Shown here: positions 41,972 through 43,125 of the stretch, piece by piece
Layout of the letters: each line of letters opens with the position of its first letter
Numbering within the stretch: position 1 is the first letter of the stretch
Origin: Acidobacteriota bacterium
GTDB lineage: Bacteria > Acidobacteriota > Terriglobia > Bryobacterales > Bryobacteraceae
DNA length: 43,125 bases
NCBI GenBank assembly: GCA_018268835.1
Contig: JAFDVU010000044.1
Location: 1-43,125, forward strand
Direction: 5' to 3'
Position numbers and translations under genes: made by a program
The notes under the pieces: generated by a model
The model's database searches: none
Told to the model about the DNA's origin: nothing
The model's input: the letters and a program-made list of their open reading frames with translations, nothing else

Positions 41972-43125
41972 ATGAGAGCTTACATCTTCGGAGCGGGAGC
42001 ATCGGTGAGCGCCGGTTACCCGCTGGCATCTCAGCTCTTGCATGGGCTGTCGGCATGGCTCGATCGTTGCGACACTTCCGTGCATTGGGTTCCGTGGGCG
42101 CGAAACCGTATCGTTCAGGTTCGTGAGACGTTTGGCTCCCTCGATGACTTTGAAGGAATTCTCGGCAAGCTCGAAGAGTTCGGACAGCGGCGAGTGAGCC
42201 CTCCCGGGCCCACAACATACCGTCAGGACCTGAAGGACATCTTGCACGACTATACCGAAGGGCTGCGAGGCGTCGGAGATGCGGATACAGGCGGCTTTTA
42301 CCCGCAGTACCTGCGAAGCGATTTGATCTTGGCGCTTCGGGAGTTCTTCTATCAGACGGAGCAACTTCGTACCGAGCCTAATGCGTATGAGAGTTTTGCC
42401 GTGCGCAAAGCTTGTCCCCATTCGAGCGTGATCACCTTCAACTACGACATCGCGCTTGAGCGCGCCCTGGCGAAGGCTGGGAAGTGGGACATCGGAGATG
42501 GCTACGGATTCCAGTTCCTGCCCGACCGGCTCCCATCTGGGGTTACGGTGTACAAACTGCACGGCAGCGTCAATTGGTTCAAAGAGCCTATTAACAACAC
42601 ACCACCTCCGGTTATCTTCACGCGAGATCTCGAGTTGCTGGGATACAAGGATCTCGTCGACCGAAAGGTCGGCGGGGACGGAATGGGTGTTGAAGAGTCC
42701 GGTACCTTGATTCTTCCTGATCCGAGAAAGAGATTCTATTGGGCACCGTTTTGGGAGCCCTTATGGAATGGCGCCGCTGAACGTCTTCGTGCGGCGAACG
42801 AGGTCTTGATCCATGGATACAGTATGCCGACGACGGATATACGCGCTCGGCAGCTCCTCTTCGAAAACATACCCAAATCGGCGGCGATCAGCATTCATTG
42901 CCGGAGCGCGAGTGAGCGCATTGTAGCGGAATTCCGGAGTCGCGGATTCGAGGATCTACGGCCATTTCAATCCGTTGACTTTGAGGCCTGGGCTGTTTCC
43001 GACCCAAGTTGGCGTATCACGTCTCGCCATCTGACGCAGCGCTGGGAACGGCCGCCGGTCAAGATCAGCGACGGCGACTACGCGAGCGAGTGGCTGGCCG
43101 GGGCTGCGGAATTCGCGCCGGTTGG
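41972..43125 (+). CDS. SIR2-like NAD-binding domain protein, defence-type (open at the right edge)
   Basis: At least 384 codons from ATG 41972 without a stop. The SIR2 core is visible: A-Y-I-F-G-A-G-A-S-V-S-A-G at 3-15 for NAD, T-F-N-Y-D at 155-159 with the conserved Asn157, K-L-H-G-S-V-N-W at 195-202 with the catalytic-type His197, and H-G-Y-S-M-P-T-T-D at 281-289 closing the fold. The zinc Cys quartet of true sirtuins is absent. Stand-alone SIR2-like proteins of this kind in variable DNA often act in phage defence by depleting NAD. From about residue 351 the frame is made of the dispersed repeat (S-R-H-L-T-Q-R-W-E-R), so the native tail may have been replaced. Codon bias is weaker and the DNA more AT-rich than in core genes. 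GGAAAG just before the ATG is a weak ribosome-binding site. Confidence 0.82.
   Translation, partial: MRAYIFGAGASVSAGYPLASQLLHGLSAWLDRCDTSVHWVPWARNRIVQVRETFGSLDDFEGILGKLEEFGQRRVSPPGPTTYRQDLKDILHDYTEGLRGVGDADTGGFYPQYLRSDLILALREFFYQTEQLRTEPNAYESFAVRKACPHSSVITFNYDIALERALAKAGKWDIGDGYGFQFLPDRLPSGVTVYKLHGSVNWFKEPINNTPPPVIFTRDLELLGYKDLVDRKVGGDGMGVEESGTLILPDPRKRFYWAPFWEPLWNGAAERLRAANEVLIHGYSMPTTDIRARQLLFENIPKSAAISIHCRSASERIVAEFRSRGFEDLRPFQSVDFEAWAVSDPSWRITSRHLTQRWERPPVKISDGDYASEWLAGAAEFAPV
43020..43081 (+). repeat. Dispersed repeat, copy 4 (inside the SIR2 gene's 3' part)
   Basis: The reference copy, 60/62 identical to 3944-4005 and 48/51 to 41864-41914. It is in frame with the SIR2-like gene and continues it as D-G-D-Y-A-S-E-W. 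Internal symmetry: CAGCGCTG (43037-43044), CGGCCG (43049-43054), an outer CGCTG/CAGCG pair and an inner CGCCG/CGGCG pair. Confidence 0.8.

Overview
The window looks like chromosomal DNA of a soil acidobacterium of the Bryobacterales/Solibacter type. This rests on family content: an NHL-propeller protein with the Solibacter-type C-terminal domain, a DUF3738 (soil-associated, TIGR03435) protein, a TonB-type receptor with an N-terminal carboxypeptidase-regulatory-like domain, and an orphan duplicated FtsX/MacB permease. The DNA is GC-rich with strong third-position GC bias. The two ends (about 1-5000 and 39500-43125) look accessory; the middle is mostly ordinary metabolism. No rRNA, tRNA, insertion sequence or CRISPR array was recognised.

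Layout. 1-5000: tail of a HicA toxin, a short copy of a dispersed repeat, a large secreted NHL-repeat protein, a longer repeat copy, a broken fabG fragment, and a DUF433/DUF5615 toxin-antitoxin pair. 5009-15401: intact fabG, a UbiD-family decarboxylase, a translationally coupled pair (YjhG-type D-xylonate dehydratase plus an unknown protein), lysA, a NupG-like transporter, a VOC protein, a DUF885 metallopeptidase and a zinc-ribbon protein. 15507-21412: an unknown 97-residue protein and an anion permease, then a glycan-type cluster (alpha/alpha-barrel protein, GT2-GT4 fusion, PhyH dioxygenase). 21622-26511: an M48 protease homologue lacking its catalytic Glu, pyruvate kinase, a PD40 propeller protein and the DUF3738 protein. 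26734-32713: the TonB-type receptor, a MarR regulator with a visible palindromic operator, a YceI protein and a secreted beta-helix protein. 32753-39330: DUF3788, then a rhamnose-related module of divergent L-rhamnose mutarotase and an operon of GH106-like glycosidase, EamA transporter, Gfo/Idh oxidoreductase and TIM-barrel isomerase. 39509-43125: the duplicated permease and a SIR2-domain, defence-like gene that runs off the right edge.

Four points stand out. (1) A dispersed repeat of about 60 bp (60/62 identical between its two longest copies) sits next to the accessory genes, flanks the SIR2 gene as direct repeats, and is open in the same reading frame in every copy. (2) At least six genes carry a TANNNT -10 hexamer exactly 6 nt before the start codon, the signature of leaderless transcripts. 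(3) The M48 homologue reads HAIAH where the family has HExxH, and a decayed copy of its own 5' end lies upstream between two copies of another repeat. (4) The G/C strand skew reverses near 33 kb, regardless of gene direction.
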